From the NCBI GenBank assembly GCA_003049485.1, contig PYST01000284.1:1-52926 (forward strand): a stretch of DNA of 52,926 nt. The letters run 5' to 3'. Below are positions 1 through 9,246 of the stretch, in pieces. Position numbers and translations under genes: made by a program. The DNA comes from Ophioceras dolichostomum (taxonomy: Eukaryota; Ascomycota; Sordariomycetes; Magnaporthales; Ophioceraceae). Numbering within the stretch: position 1 is the first letter of the stretch; the number at the start of each line of letters is the position of its first letter. Under the pieces are notes generated by a model. It was given only the letters and a program-made list of their open reading frames with translations. It was not told the origin of the DNA and searched no databases.

Positions 1-212
1 AAACGGTCTGGCGTCTTGACCGTTTCTGGGAGCTGGGAAAACTCTGTCAGACCCAGCCCCCCCCCCTAATTACGTAACCCAACTGACACCCAGTGACGTC
101 GGGCAATGGCAGTCACTGGGAATGTTGCCTCAGATCCCAGGCAACAGCGCGAGCCCCACTCTCCACCATATAGCTAGCACTTCTTTTCCAGCGACTCCGT
201 CGCAAACCTAGC

Positions 213-302
213 TGAGAACAACCATGAATCAATGAAAACAACCACAACCCCCAGACCAACTTGTGCATGCACTTGTCCTGTCTACCCTTGTCTTTCCAAC
301 AG
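213..302. repeat. 90-bp direct repeat, copy 1
   Basis: These 90 bases are repeated without a difference at 304-393, and one N (303) is the only base between the copies. The repeat holds no gene that I can recognise. An exact copy flanking a single N is what an unmerged contig overlap looks like, so this may not be a real duplication. Confidence 0.9.
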
Positions 303-303
303 N
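303..303. other. Single-base ambiguity (N), probable contig join
   Basis: This is the only ambiguous base in the window. It sits exactly between two identical 90-bp segments, which suggests that two overlapping contig ends were scaffolded with a token gap instead of being merged. Confidence 0.8.
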
Positions 304-393
304 TGAGAACAACCATGAATCAATGAAAACAACCACAACCCCCAGACCAACTTGTGCATGCACTTGTCCTGTCTACCCTTGTCTTTCCAACAG
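304..393. repeat. 90-bp direct repeat, copy 2
   Basis: Second exact copy of 213-302. See copy 1 and the N at 303 for the interpretation as an assembly artefact. Confidence 0.9.
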
Positions 394-699
394 TAATGGC
401 CTCGTCCATCTGATTGTATGTTTACCATACCTAGCGCATGCAGAAGGATCTCGAGAGGCCAAAACACGTAGAATCACGTATCTGAAGAGGAGTCAGGAAC
501 CTCCTGGTCTCAAAATCGTCGCATTGCAAAATGAAAGTCTAGTGGTGATGAAAGTGGCTAGATCTACAGGCGATCGTAAGGAAGGACGGCCGCGAGGAGG
601 TCGTACAGCTCGTCCTGGTCGGCGCCAGGCAGCTCGTCGGATCGTACCAGATGCACCAGCCGGGAAAAAAAACCGACCCATGCGCCTGCTTCGATCGGA

Positions 700-1531
700 G
701 GAGTAGTCCCCGAGGCGCAGAGGAGGTTCGACGACCCAGAAGAATGGGTTGAACGGCCAGGCGAACGAGATGGTCATCACTTCGTAGGCCATAAGCTGCT
801 TCATGAGGGGGTCTTCCTTATCCTCGAAGAAAACTATGCCTTTGTAACCGCGGCCTAGATACTTCTGGAGAATACGCAAGCGTTCGAGCCAGTTTTCTTC
901 GTTCGCGTCTTCGTAGCAATAACGCACGTTGCCCCTGACCGTGGGGCGGCGGAACACCCCGCATTGGCTGGGCGAGGTGTTTAGGGCGGTTATGAGTTCC
1001 GGCTGGCGTTTGATCAGGGAGAAATCAATGACTACAATCTGAGGGGAAAAGGTTGAACTGGGCAATCTATCGATAAGAATAATAACGTGGATTTCCACGT
1101 GTCATTACTCCCCTCCATCACGCTCAAGCTCCAAAGAGCCCGTTAGGAATATCCTCTTTGTCGATGCCAAGAGGGTCGGTGGCCCGGCCGAGTTCCGACA
1201 TTACTGGCCTATATTCGGCGGCTGACAACACGTCTTGGACCTCGTCCACGCATATGGATGAGAGCGTGCCTTCGCCCTTCAGGACCGCCAGGCGACGTCT
1301 CCCCCACTTGTTCCACAGGGTGTCTGGAGTGAAAAGCTCGATAGCCACGGGGGCGGCGGGTTCGACATTGTGCTGCCATACATGGTGGCGGATGCGCCGC
1401 TCTCCGAGAGGCGCCTTGCCGTATCGTTTATCAAGGCGCGCATCGGCTGCACGACCACCATGACCATGCCGCGCTGTAGTACGGCCGGAAGCATAAAAGG
1501 GGACATATGTTCGCAAATCTGGGGAACACAT
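700..1531 (-). pseudogene. RecQ-type DEAD/DEAH helicase relic
   Basis: Reading leftwards from 1531, the minus strand encodes pieces of a superfamily 2 helicase in different frames. The first is a stretch with 'MVVVQPMRALINDTARRL' (motif Ia-like). Then, in another frame, 'LFTPDTLW' is followed by 'ICVDEVQDVL', in which DEVQ takes the place of the DEAH/DEVH Walker B box, and 'EYRPVMSELG'. After a stop near 1124, another open stretch (1098 leftwards) has 'FRRPTVRGNVRY' and 'GYKGIVFFEDKEDPLMKQL', which resemble the start of the helicase C domain of fungal RecQ-like proteins. The Walker A region and the motif III 'TATL' segment are not visible, and frames change at least once, so it cannot make a working helicase. 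Such helicases are often multicopy or subtelomeric in fungi; whether this copy was part of a mobile or telomere-linked element is not shown by the sequence. Confidence 0.6.
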
Positions 1532-2087
1532 CGAAGTAAATGTTATGAAATAGGACCTTTACATCTGCCATAATGGCTTGGTCCATTTGAGTGTATGTGG
1601 ATCACTTTTTATTCATTGCCCTTTCCTTTTTTGGCAAGTTCCCAATCACGTTTTAGCCACAGAGACGCTTTTCCTTCCCTTCCGATGCTCACGATAGCCA
1701 CCCTAGCTACCTACCTAGGCACGCACCCGCAATACGATGATTGCTTGAGACCAGGAGGCTTCCCACCTCTGTTGAGTACATTTGATACTACGTATTTTGA
1801 CCTCAGTCCTTTTGCGTTGTGCTGGCACCATATTCCCTCAGCTGTTTCTGCCGTTGAGCAGAAGACAGACGGAGTCTGGCCTACGGAGTGAGTGGCTTGG
1901 GGGCTGCTGTTGCGCCCCCCTCCCTCCCCTCCTTTTTTTGATCCTGATGTCCCTAGTCCTGGTACCCTTGGTGACATATTGGGCGTCGCAATCCCATATG
2001 ATCATGGTCCGCCCTCGAGACCGGGACTAGATGACGATAGAGTTGGAATAGACTAGTAGTACATCTTACTAATCTTCGATGCTCAAC
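1532..2087. other. Intergenic, no gene recognised
   Basis: About 550 bases with T-rich and C-rich tracts. It includes a 'CTACCTACCTAGG' repeat near 1708-1719 and an 'ACTAGTAGTAC' motif at 2052-2062, both of which recur elsewhere in the window. No open frame resembles a protein I know. Confidence 0.5.
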
Positions 2088-3119
2088 TCACATCTCCCCC
2101 TTCAGCTGCCCCCTCACCCACTCCCACAGCACCTCACTAGCCTTCTCATCCCTCGCCAACGCAGACCCCTTCCCCTCCACGCCCACCGGGAAATAAAACT
2201 CGCCGGACTTCAGTCTCCCCTCGTCGACAGTAGTGCCGGCCCAGAGCTGGTTCAGCGCCCCCTTTTCCACGGTCGTGCCCACCAGCCCGAACGACGCCCT
2301 CACGAGCCACCTCATCAGCGGGTTCATCCCGCCGCTGAACCCGTCGCTCAGCCCCGTGCTCGTCACTCCCGGGTGCACGCTCACCACTTTCATCAGAGGA
2401 TAGCGTCTCGCGAGCGCGGAGGCGTAGTGGATAGTCGCCACTTTGGAGAGCCCGTACCGGGCGAAGGAGGTCGTCGAGGCTGCGAGGGCCGCGGAGCCTT
2501 CTGCGGATGTGGTCTGTGAGAGTCTGAAGCAGTACGATGAGGAGGAGGAGATGGGGGCTTGGGCTTCGAGCTCGGATGCGACGAAGACAATGCGTGGGGA
2601 GGGTGAGTTCGATAAGGAGGGGAGGAGGAGCGTCGTGAAGAGCGCGGGGCCGAGGAGGTTTGTCGCCATGTGTATTTCGTGACCTTTAGCTGATGTGGAG
2701 TGTGCTGAGTGCATCACGCCGGCGTTGTTGATGAGGATGTCGAGACGCGGGGAAGAGGAGGCGAAGATGGCGGCGGCAGAGCGGATGGAGTCGTAGGACG
2801 AGAGGTCTAGTGGGAGGAAGGTGATCATGGGCGGTGCCTCTGGCTCTCTCGCCGGTGGAGGTGAAGGGGAGGAAGGTGATTGCGATGATGATGAGTTCAG
2901 TGCTTTCGATGAGGAGAGCTCCTTTCGGATGGAGGCGATCGCTTCTTCGGCCTTTGTGCGTGATCGAGCTGCGAGGTAGATTCGGTCCGGGTTGTGCCGT
3001 GCGAGTTGCTTGGTGGTTTCTCGGCCGAGACCTGAGTTGCCGCCGGTGACCATGATGATCTTCCCGGAGAGGGAAGGGATGTCCCTCGTTGGGTTGAAGG
3101 AGATCGATTTGGACGACAT
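2088..3119 (-). CDS. Short-chain dehydrogenase/reductase (retinol dehydrogenase-like)
   Basis: A single-exon classical SDR of 343 residues that would reduce or oxidise a carbonyl/alcohol with NAD(P)(H); the substrate is unknown. Visible motifs are the cofactor-binding TGGNSGLG at residues 25-32, NNAG at 132-135, a serine in 'VFVASE' near 183, and the catalytic YGLSK pair (Y223, K227). It resembles the WWOX/retinol dehydrogenase-type SDRs common in fungi. A Ser/Pro-rich insertion at about 70-98 interrupts the region after the second strand and is not typical. The start at 3119 ('MSSKSISF') is preferred because the family's N-terminus begins just before the first strand; an in-frame ATG at 3179 would add 20 residues without resemblance to the family. 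It is convergent with nothing and stands alone between the helicase relic and the phosphoesterase gene. Confidence 0.88.
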   Translation of the reverse strand: MSSKSISFNPTRDIPSLSGKIIMVTGGNSGLGRETTKQLARHNPDRIYLAARSRTKAEEAIASIRKELSSSKALNSSSSQSPSSPSPPPAREPEAPPMITFLPLDLSSYDSIRSAAAIFASSSPRLDILINNAGVMHSAHSTSAKGHEIHMATNLLGPALFTTLLLPSLSNSPSPRIVFVASELEAQAPISSSSSYCFRLSQTTSAEGSAALAASTTSFARYGLSKVATIHYASALARRYPLMKVVSVHPGVTSTGLSDGFSGGMNPLMRWLVRASFGLVGTTVEKGALNQLWAGTTVDEGRLKSGEFYFPVGVEGKGSALARDEKASEVLWEWVRGQLKGEM

Positions 3120-3999
3120 TTTCCTGGTTGTTGTTTGGAATGCTCGCTGGACTGGGACACGACACTGTCCCTTCAACATAGGGACAATTGGTGATGAGAT
3201 CTGGAATGGATACCTAGGTAGGTATCTATCAACGTTTGGGTTTTGCGAAAGGACGAGGCTGGAAGTTGCGCGATATCTATTTAAACCGCATATTTGCCTC
3301 CCGCCAACTCTGATCTAGTTAGCAACGGAGACGATGGATGTGTCCGAGTCGGTGCGGAGAAGGGCCGCACGACCAGCCGCAAGGTGGTTCTGGAACTGAA
3401 AATGGGAGTGTAAAGTGGCCGATGGCGATGGGTCGAACTTCGGAGCCGGGCAAATGCATTCCGTGTAAGTCTCCGAGGCCCCACTCGGCGCCGATGACTT
3501 GGCCAGACGGTCGTCATTGAGAGATGAATCGTGCTCCAGGGCGCGAGGCTTCTTTTTGAGTCTGGTCTTTTTTCTTTCTCTCTTTTTAATGGACCAATCT
3601 CGTTGCCTGAAGACATGACCGACTGAGCACCCGTCCACCACAGGACACATCAAAACATGCATCCACGGGGGTCGTGAGAATAGTCCCGGACTTGACTGCA
3701 CAGGGACCAACGCAATCGACAGACATCTTTGATTGCTACCAAAAAGACCCAATGCATTCAACTATTGTACAAGTAAGCAGAAGAAGAAAAAGCCGTGCAT
3801 GCTAAGCCCACAGTCGTATCACAAAAGAAAAGCTGTATAAAAGGGGTATTTGCCCGGCAGGGCATGGACAGGATAGCACCAGGTAGAACAAAGACGAAAG
3901 CCACCAAGACTAGCGTACCTAGTATCCAATTCTATTTTTTTTTCTCTCCCCTTTCTCTTCTTTCCTTTCCAGCGTGGCGTGATATGAACAGGTGTGTTT
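3120..3999. other. Intergenic between SDR and phosphoesterase genes
   Basis: About 880 bases with no convincing gene. It holds the promoter of the leftward SDR gene (3120 onwards), including a 'TACCTAGGTAGGTA' repeat at 3211-3224 and an AT-rich 'TATTTAAA' stretch near 3278-3285, and the 3' flank of the phosphoesterase gene. Open frames seen here lack homology-like features. Confidence 0.5.
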
Positions 4000-6072
4000 C
4001 TAGGATGATTGGTTTCTCCTCAACGACGGCGTCACAGACCTTGAAAGCGATCCATTGCGGTGGATCACCGCATCCTCCTCCGTCTTGGGCTGCTGCTGCT
4101 GCTGTTGCCGCTGCATGTCGCCGCCCTTGGAATTAGCGGTAGCAGCAACAGCAGAAGCAGCGTTAGAAGCAACAGGCCCAACGCTTCCGTTCGCCTTCTC
4201 CTTCGCCTTCTTCTTCTCATCATCAACCGTCCTAACCCTCAACAACCCCAGACGAGGTCCGTAGACGGACTCCAACACAGCGACGACAGGGTACGCCACA
4301 ACGGCCACCACGACGAGAAAGTCCATGATGTGCACGAGCCACCACAGATGCTGCGTGCCCAGCGGACACACCGCGTACTCGAAGCGCCACTCCCAGCTGT
4401 CCTCGTCGAACCACGCGCTCAGCAGGCCCGCGTTCCCGCCGAAGTCGCCCATCATGCTGCGCACCGTGATCTCGCGCACGCCCGGGTGTCCCGCGCGGCC
4501 GACGGTCCCTTCTCTCTTCGCGTCCTCCCAGCGGCGCACCTCCCAGAACCGGTCCACGGTGCTGTCGCCGCGCGTCTGGTTGATGAAGTGCAGCGTGTCG
4601 CAGCCCGCGTGGTCGTGCCCGTTGAGTATGACGCCCTTGCGGCCCCTTCCGTTGGCGGGCGCCATGGTGTCGCCCGACATGCCGAGGATGCCCTCGAGGA
4701 AGCCCCTGCTCGCGTCCGCGGACAGCATGTTCTGCTCCTTCAGCGTACCGTCGTGCTCGTGGAAGTCGAAGAGGGGCGCGTCGACGCACACGCCGTCGTG
4801 CTTGTGAAGCGGGACGTGCGTCAACACGACGGTGAAATGGCCCAGAAACTCGACCGCGGACGCCGTGTTGATCACGCCGTTGATGAAGGCGTACGTGGCG
4901 TCCTGCAGCTCGGTCGAGTTGGCGGGCGTGTCGAGGTTCATGTCGTTGAGCACCACGACGCGCAGCTCGGGCACGAGCTTTATGGAGGTCGGGTTCGTCT
5001 CGCCGTCGTGCACTCCCCTTGCACCCTCCGCGGAGAGGGACGACAGCGGGATCTCGAAGCGGAGCTCGTAGTTGGCGCGGCCGAAGCGGCGCTCGAAGCG
5101 CTCGATGCGCTCCTCGCTGATGTCGCCCGCGTACCCGATGTCGTGGTTGCCCGCGATGTTGATCACCCGCCGGGACCAGGTTTGGTTTGAGGCCTCGAGC
5201 AGAGACTCGCGCGGGTCGCCGGCCGCGAGGTAGCCGGCCAGCTCATACTCGTCCGCGGGCGGCCGGGCGATCTCGTCGGGAACGCGCTCGGCTCCCCGGA
5301 CGACGCGGGACCAGAAGCGGTCTGCGCGCTTGTCGAACTCGTCGTCCTCCAGCCACTGGCTGCCCAGCAGGTCGCCCAGCACGGTGACGTGGGTGGGCTT
5401 CGTCCACCAGTGTAAGGTGCGGTAGATATGCGCGAGGTAGAAGTCGTTGCCGAACAGGTCGATGCGCTTGCGGATCGACTCGATGTTGTTGGGGATGTCG
5501 AGGAAGAAGATGTCGATCAGGTCGTGCGCGATCTGGCGTATGCGCCAGCGGAGCGAGTAGTGGTCCGTCTGGAAGGTCGCGTCGCGGAAGACGCGGACGA
5601 CGTGGGGGAAGGGCGACTCCGTGTAGGTGTTCGGTATCGACGTGTCACCTTCGAGCTGTGGGTCGCCGAGCGCGAGCAGTCGGAACGGCGCGTTTCGGAG
5701 CCTCGGCACGATGCGAACATGCGACGATTCGAGGGAGGCGGAGGAGTCGGAGGAGTCAGAGGAGTCGGCGGAGTCGGAGGCTGTGACATCTTCGCTGCTG
5801 GCGGACGTAGATTCGCTCCCGACACTCGTCTCGCTGGCGCCAGCAGGGAAGGTCTCGTTCTGCGACGGCTTCGGTAGCGGCAGGTGCAGCTTCACCGTCT
5901 CCCAGAAGGCGTCGCTGGGACTGCCAGCGACGCCATCAGCTGTCGGCGGTAGTGGGAAGCCGCATGACGAAAACACCGGGTATAGGTATATGTAGACGGT
6001 CAGGACTACCGACAACGGAATTGCGATCCGCAAGACATTGCGGAGGATGGCCGTTGGGGAGGAGAGGAACAT
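4000..6072 (-). CDS. ER-membrane metallophosphoesterase, Ted1/PGAP5-like
   Basis: A 690-residue calcineurin-like phosphoesterase, probably the GPI-glycan remodelling enzyme of the endoplasmic reticulum (yeast Ted1, human PGAP5), which removes ethanolamine phosphate from the GPI mannose so that GPI proteins can leave the ER. Metal-binding motifs appear in the family's order: GDPQ near residue 136, 'VLGDLLGSQW', 'AGNHDIGY', 'VLTHVPLHKHD' and 'NGHDHAGCD'. One membrane segment lies at about 9-35 and a second at about 582-602, which would place the catalytic domain in the lumen. A Ser/Asp-rich run (about 90-118) and a glutamine run close to the C-terminus are low-complexity additions. The start at 6072 is the first ATG of the frame; the open frame reaches back to 6135 only through non-ATG codons. 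There is no intron. Ted1 versus the related Cdc1 cannot be fully separated, but the two-membrane-segment layout fits Ted1. Confidence 0.85.
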   Translation of the reverse strand: MFLSSPTAILRNVLRIAIPLSVVLTVYIYLYPVFSSCGFPLPPTADGVAGSPSDAFWETVKLHLPLPKPSQNETFPAGASETSVGSESTSASSEDVTASDSADSSDSSDSSASLESSHVRIVPRLRNAPFRLLALGDPQLEGDTSIPNTYTESPFPHVVRVFRDATFQTDHYSLRWRIRQIAHDLIDIFFLDIPNNIESIRKRIDLFGNDFYLAHIYRTLHWWTKPTHVTVLGDLLGSQWLEDDEFDKRADRFWSRVVRGAERVPDEIARPPADEYELAGYLAAGDPRESLLEASNQTWSRRVINIAGNHDIGYAGDISEERIERFERRFGRANYELRFEIPLSSLSAEGARGVHDGETNPTSIKLVPELRVVVLNDMNLDTPANSTELQDATYAFINGVINTASAVEFLGHFTVVLTHVPLHKHDGVCVDAPLFDFHEHDGTLKEQNMLSADASRGFLEGILGMSGDTMAPANGRGRKGVILNGHDHAGCDTLHFINQTRGDSTVDRFWEVRRWEDAKREGTVGRAGHPGVREITVRSMMGDFGGNAGLLSAWFDEDSWEWRFEYAVCPLGTQHLWWLVHIMDFLVVVAVVAYPVVAVLESVYGPRLGLLRVRTVDDEKKKAKEKANGSVGPVASNAASAVAATANSKGGDMQRQQQQQQPKTEEDAVIHRNGSLSRSVTPSLRRNQSS

Positions 6073-6991
6073 GTGAAGGTCGGCATGTGGTACACTGTTA
6101 TATCTAATAAAAAACAGGAGAGGGAAAAAAAACACAGGGACGAATAGCGTCTCCTATCCAGAAGTTTGCTTTCAATTGTCGTCACACATGTGCAAAGGAA
6201 GATCCCGAACAATCCGAATGATCCGCGGAAAGCAAAAAAGACGAACAGAAAGGAAGACGGTAAAAGAAAGGGGGAATAGGAGAACAGACGAAAATCTGAC
6301 GAAGGTCTGGCAACTTCCGACGTTGGAGGAGCCCCCGAAAATAATTTTCATGAGTAGGTCGACACCAAGGGGCGTGGAACCCCACAAGGAAAGGGCCGCG
6401 CCAAGCCTAACGGCCAGAGCTCCAGACTCCAGGCTTGGTTGACGCGGCCGCCAGAGCGGTACCCCCTATTTAGTTCGCCGTTTTGTTGTTGCTGTCCTGT
6501 CTTGGAAGATGCATGATTGCGTCGGTGCTCATGGTCACGAGTAGCATTCTGGAGCGGAGTGCGTGGAATTGAGTTGAGAAGAGGTGTCAATGTTTTGTGT
6601 TGCATCAATGCGAGACATTGCTCGCAATGTTGGTGCGAGTATCAATTTCGTTAGGTGCGGTAGTAGAGTGGTGTAACAACCACAGGCGCTGCGCTCTGTG
6701 CTTTGAAGCACAAAAAAGTCGAGGCAAACGACTGAGAAGCGATTGAGCAAGCCCTTGGTTTCCGATAATGTCCAGTATTCCCATCCATTCCATTCCATTC
6801 CCATCAATTTCAATCCAAAGCCAGCGTGTTCCATTCTCCAGAATCGCATCACGAGGAGAGACGGAGGGAAAAAAAAATGCGGCGAAGAAGAAGAGTAAGT
6901 ACTAAAAACCCTAGCGTTATGAACACAAAATCAGAAAAGACAAACGAGGCTCGCCAGCTATAAAAATCAAAGTCGAAGTGAAGGCAAGCTT
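6073..6991. other. Intergenic, no gene recognised
   Basis: About 920 bases between two leftward genes. It serves as promoter of the phosphoesterase gene and 3' flank of the 2EXR gene. A short 'CATTC' repeat lies at about 6783-6804. No coding region is supported. Confidence 0.5.
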
Positions 6992-8032
6992 TCAGGAAGC
7001 GGCCACGAGAACTCCCGGGTTGGGGTTCATCAGATCCATAGTAGTAGACACGCCGGCGAGCTGCTCCTCTCCGGCGACGACGACGACGACGTCATCCGCA
7101 TCGTCATGGATGGTCTTCCAGCCCCTCTCGGGGCCGAACGCCACGCGCTTGCCGTGCGCCAGCGCGGACCCCAGCAGGCCCTGCACCAAGGCGCCCGACA
7201 TCTTGATGCTGCTGAAGGCGTCGAACTCGACCTCCTCCACGGAGGGCACGCCCTGCAGGACGCCGTCCAACAGGCCGCGGCAGAAGTCCTCGTAGAAGTG
7301 GTCCGACTTGCGCCAGCCCTCGAAGGCGGGCTGACCGGGGTCGAAGGTGACGAAGACCTTGACACGTCGGACGTTGACGCAGTCGGCCAGCCCCAAGGCG
7401 CGGTTCACGACCCAGCCGCGGGGCGGCTTGTTCCAGTTGGGGCCGACGCGGAGCTCCAGCGCCGAGACGCAGGCGCGCTGGTGCTTCAACAGGCGGGCCA
7501 GCAGCGGCTTTTTCGTTCGGGAGATGCGCCCGATGCAGTGCGTGGGGAACAGCCGGATCGTGTTCGAGCTGAAGAAGAAGTGGGACGCCTCCAGGTACAC
7601 GGCGCGGGACGTGCACAGGAGCGACACCAGCTTCTTGTGGATGCGCTTGTAGTTGTCCGGGTCCAGGTCGATGGCCTCCGCGGGGCCGCATCCGTCGCCG
7701 ACCCCGAAGTAGTAGCCGTAGACCTTCAGCCGCAGCTCCGCGGGCAGGTCGAGGAACGGGAACGGCTTCTCGGTCGCTTTCCCCAGGGCCTTGGGCATTT
7801 CAGCAGCCTTGCCCAGGGTCAGCTTCTCGAACGCGCACGACGTGGCGCTGATGCGCACGTAGTGCTTGTTGTCGCCCTCATCCTCCGACGGGTACGCGCT
7901 GGGGTACGCGGAGCTGAGTGGCGTGTTAAGGGTAGAGTTCAAGGCAGAGTTCACGGCGGACGGCACCGGAGTGGGCCTCGATGACGCGCCCTTGGAGCGG
8001 GCCGACTTGGCCGGGCCACCTCGACGAGCCAT
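6992..8032 (-). CDS. 2EXR/F-box-like domain protein, function unknown
   Basis: A 346-residue single-exon protein. After a basic and Ser/Pro-rich N-terminus ('MARRGGPAKSARSK'), the segment 'FPFLDLPAELRLKVYGYYF' (about residues 91-109) is the hallmark of the large fungal 2EXR/DUF7730 group, which resembles the N-terminus of an F-box. It is followed by the usual 'LLCTSRAVYLEASHFFFSSN' stretch and a mixed alpha/beta region. Members are abundant in Pezizomycotina and are almost all uncharacterised; a role as a substrate adaptor is only a guess from the F-box-like motif. The C-terminus has a run of valines ('DDVVVVVAGEE'). The start is supported by the basic N-terminus and the absence of an upstream in-frame ATG nearby. 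Confidence 0.82.
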   Translation of the reverse strand: MARRGGPAKSARSKGASSRPTPVPSAVNSALNSTLNTPLSSAYPSAYPSEDEGDNKHYVRISATSCAFEKLTLGKAAEMPKALGKATEKPFPFLDLPAELRLKVYGYYFGVGDGCGPAEAIDLDPDNYKRIHKKLVSLLCTSRAVYLEASHFFFSSNTIRLFPTHCIGRISRTKKPLLARLLKHQRACVSALELRVGPNWNKPPRGWVVNRALGLADCVNVRRVKVFVTFDPGQPAFEGWRKSDHFYEDFCRGLLDGVLQGVPSVEEVEFDAFSSIKMSGALVQGLLGSALAHGKRVAFGPERGWKTIHDDADDVVVVVAGEEQLAGVSTTMDLMNPNPGVLVAAS

Positions 8033-9246
8033 GGTGTGATATCAGACGGTATATCTCAACCGACTGTCTATCCGTTTCTATATTGTCTATACCTCTCCTC
8101 TTCTAAGAGGTTTGTCTTATGGGTCGCTGCAAAGCCTTGCACAAACGCCGATTGAGTTGCGGGACAGAGGATTCGCGGTTGACGGAGCGGGACGGAGGCT
8201 GACGGATCGGGATGGGCCGATGACGGTGTGGTCTGATCGGCCGAGTTACCGGGTGCTGGTGGGTATGACTGTGTTGTTGCGGACGAAACAGGGCCAGGGC
8301 GAGGAGCGGCCGGGGCTAGGCCGGTTGTTGCTCAATGGCTAAAGAAAATAAGTCTGACGACAGTGCTCGGCTGGACGAGGAGGCAGAACTCTGAGGGTGG
8401 TCCCATCGTGAGTGCTGTACAACTTCCAGAATGAGACCACCCTCTAGAATGCATGCGCAACGGCGGCCATCGTGAATGAGTTTTTGGGTTTACTGGGAAG
8501 CTGGGCGTGGTCGGTATTGCATGTACTCAGAATAGGTACAAACAGATGGGAGGAGGATGGATTGACCAGGGGTCACTGAAGTGGCGCTGGGCGGCGTGGG
8601 ATGTATGTAAATGATGCTGGTTTTTGGGGAAGAAGAGCAGGTACACAACAAAAGGGGAGGCAAACGGGAAAAGAAAGAAGAGCTTCGTAGGTGCGCAATA
8701 TAGGAGATAAATAAAGGACACGGGTTGAGGAAGTAGGTGTGTGTTCGTTCGTTCGGACAAGTGAGGGGAAGGACTCATTCATGCAGATGAAAGACGCACG
8801 TTGAAACCTTCCCCAGATTTGCTTGCCCAGAATGCGACTCGACTGAGGTGAGGGGCACGTGAGTCGATTTCGTGACCAAAACACCCAGCCAATCATGCCA
8901 CGCAATCTCTTGCGCCGTGGTTGTCCGAATTGGTCCGGCTGGCAAGGCCTCCCCTGCAAGGGAAGCTAGGAAGAACAGTACCTCCGCTGTTCCGACCCGT
9001 CCAGTGGCCCGGATGCTAGCGCCAATGGCCGATTCGACCCCACCGTTGAACAAGCTGGAGGTTCCGAATCGAGCTTGGGCCAAGGCCGCCCATGACGCCG
9101 AATTTTTTTGGTGGTGACATCTCGCGATGACAGACATCCAGTTCAGGCACATTCTTTTTCTAGTGAGTCATCCAGTGCAAGCGAGAATTGTTTGAAGGCA
9201 CGCCCTGGCGCATTTTCTTCTTTCTCTAGCTTTGTTTTTTTCCAAG
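8033..9246. other. Divergent intergenic region upstream of 2EXR and Tim50 genes
   Basis: About 1.2 kb between two divergently transcribed genes, so it should contain both promoters. A pyrimidine-rich stretch ('TTTCTTCTTTCTCTAG') lies just before the Tim50 start. No additional gene is visible. Confidence 0.5.

Noticed and set aside
4060..5190. 376-codon open frame opposite the Ted1-like gene
   Set aside because: It is antisense to a clearly conserved enzyme, Arg/Val/His-rich and without any domain; it arises from GC-rich third positions.
7106..7984. 292-codon open frame opposite the 2EXR gene
   Set aside because: Same reason: an antisense shadow of a conserved gene with low-complexity composition.
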